NCBI GenBank assembly: GCA_026393775.1
Contig: JAPKZM010000256.1
Coordinates: 1 to 5,635, forward strand
Source of the DNA: Candidatus Aminicenantota bacterium
Lineage (GTDB): Bacteria > Acidobacteriota > Aminicenantia > UBA2199
DNA length: 5,635 nt
Reading direction: 5' to 3'
Below are positions 5,059-5,635 of this stretch, piece after piece. Every line of letters starts with the position of its first letter. The stretch's first letter is position 1. The notes under the pieces are model-generated. The model did no database searches. It saw only the letters and a list, made by a program, of their open reading frames with translations, and had not been told where the DNA came from. Position numbers and translations under genes: made by a program.

Positions 5059-5635
5059 TTATTTCCCTTTCCGCTTCTGCCGCAGGTACTCGATCACCCC
5101 GGGCAGGATGGAGATGAAGATGATGGCAAAGACGACCACGGTGAAATTGCGCTTGACCAGCGGCAGGTTGCCGAAGAAATATCCGCCGAAGACGAAGATC
5201 GCCACCCAGGCCACGCCCCCGAAGAAGTTGAAGGCGATGAAGCGCCAGTAGGACATGCGGCCGATGCCGGCCACGAATGGCGCGAAGGTGCGAATGATGG
5301 GAATAAAGCGGGCCAGGACGATGGTGATGCCGCCGTGCTTTTCATAGAACTGGTGCGTCCGCTCCAGGTGCTCCTTTTTCAGAAAACGGATCTTTTTCTG
5401 GCTGAAGATCTTCGGGCCGATGGCGTGGCCGATCCAGTAGTTGACCGTATCGCCGATCACAGCTGCAGCACTCAGAACCAGAAACAGCCAACCGACATGG
5501 AGCGGGCTGGAAGGGGAGGCGGCCAGGGCGCCGGTGGCGAAAAGGAGCGAATCGCCGGGGAGAAAAGGGGTGATGACCAGGCCCGTTTCGCAAAAAATGA
5601 CCGCGAACAGAATCAGATAGGTCCAGAGTTGATAG
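5059..5635 (-). CDS. dedA: DedA-family membrane protein (VTT/SNARE-associated domain), N terminus outside window
   Basis: Inner-membrane protein of the DedA superfamily, linked in characterised members to lipid carrier or phospholipid translocation and proton-gradient-dependent membrane homeostasis. The window shows 191 codons plus the stop. The start is beyond the window end; E. coli DedA has 219 residues, so roughly 25-30 are missing. Key family features are present: FCETGLVITPFLPGDSLLF with the acidic pair Glu and Asp 12 residues apart (visible residues 16 and 28), VIGDTVNYWIG, HQFYEKHGG, and LARFIPIIRTFAPFVAG with both conserved Arg. These correspond to the essential Glu/Asp and Arg/Arg of E. 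coli YqjA. Hydrophobic segments flank each motif, and the end SILPGVIEYLRQKRKGK closely resembles E. coli DedA. The ATG at 5460 is internal, not the start. The gene converges on the nucleotidyltransferase cassette. Confidence 0.95.
   Translation of the reverse strand, partial: YQLWTYLILFAVIFCETGLVITPFLPGDSLLFATGALAASPSSPLHVGWLFLVLSAAAVIGDTVNYWIGHAIGPKIFSQKKIRFLKKEHLERTHQFYEKHGGITIVLARFIPIIRTFAPFVAGIGRMSYWRFIAFNFFGGVAWVAIFVFGGYFFGNLPLVKRNFTVVVFAIIFISILPGVIEYLRQKRKGK

Noticed and set aside
4849..5635. Long plus-strand open frame from ATG 4849 running through the tail remnant and dedA antisense
   Set aside because: Most of it is the mirror of dedA. Over the remnant it uses a different frame from the homologous one, and the product is low-complexity.

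Overview
The window (5,635 bp, GC-rich by eye) looks like chromosomal DNA of a Gram-negative-type bacterium, probably from an uncultured lineage. The anchored sulfatase-like protein ending in an LKALGYL tail, the truncated membrane pyrophosphatase and the DedA protein resemble what I associate with Acidobacteriota, Aminicenantota and deltaproteobacterial genomes. That placement is an impression from protein style, not a database result.

Layout. (1) 1-778, minus strand: first 259 codons of a membrane-bound pyrophosphatase (hppA), with a clear ribosome binding site and a TTGACA-17-TAAAAA promoter. (2) 779-910: compact divergent control region with back-to-back promoters. (3) 911-4059, plus strand: two genes joined by a TAATG overlap. 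The first is a membrane-anchored alkaline-phosphatase/sulfatase-fold protein with Thr where FGly sulfatases have Cys or Ser. The second is a YprB-type RNase H-like (DEDD) 3'-5' exonuclease with a helical, TPR-like tail. (4) 4060-4843: a small two-gene cassette, a pol-beta-fold nucleotidyltransferase overlapped by a very basic 70-residue protein; it resembles a toxin-antitoxin-like or regulatory pair. (5) 4844-5058: a non-coding stretch with a decayed second copy of the exonuclease gene's 3' end and a short GC-rich palindrome. (6) 5059-5635, minus strand: most of a DedA-family membrane protein, with the N terminus cut off by the window edge.

Three points stand out. The nucleotidyltransferase cassette sits between two copies (80/94 identical by hand count, ungapped) of the exonuclease gene's 3' end, which suggests insertion or duplication at that end. 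Two plus-strand genes each have an extended -10 promoter ending exactly 7 nt before an ATG, the geometry of leaderless mRNAs. The intrinsic terminator after the exonuclease gene physically overlaps the promoter proposed for the cassette.

Functionally, the pyrophosphatase (ion pumping driven by PPi) and DedA (membrane lipid or proton-gradient homeostasis) are housekeeping membrane proteins. The sulfatase-like/exonuclease operon and the nucleotidyltransferase pair are less characterised, and no pathway links them in the visible sequence.
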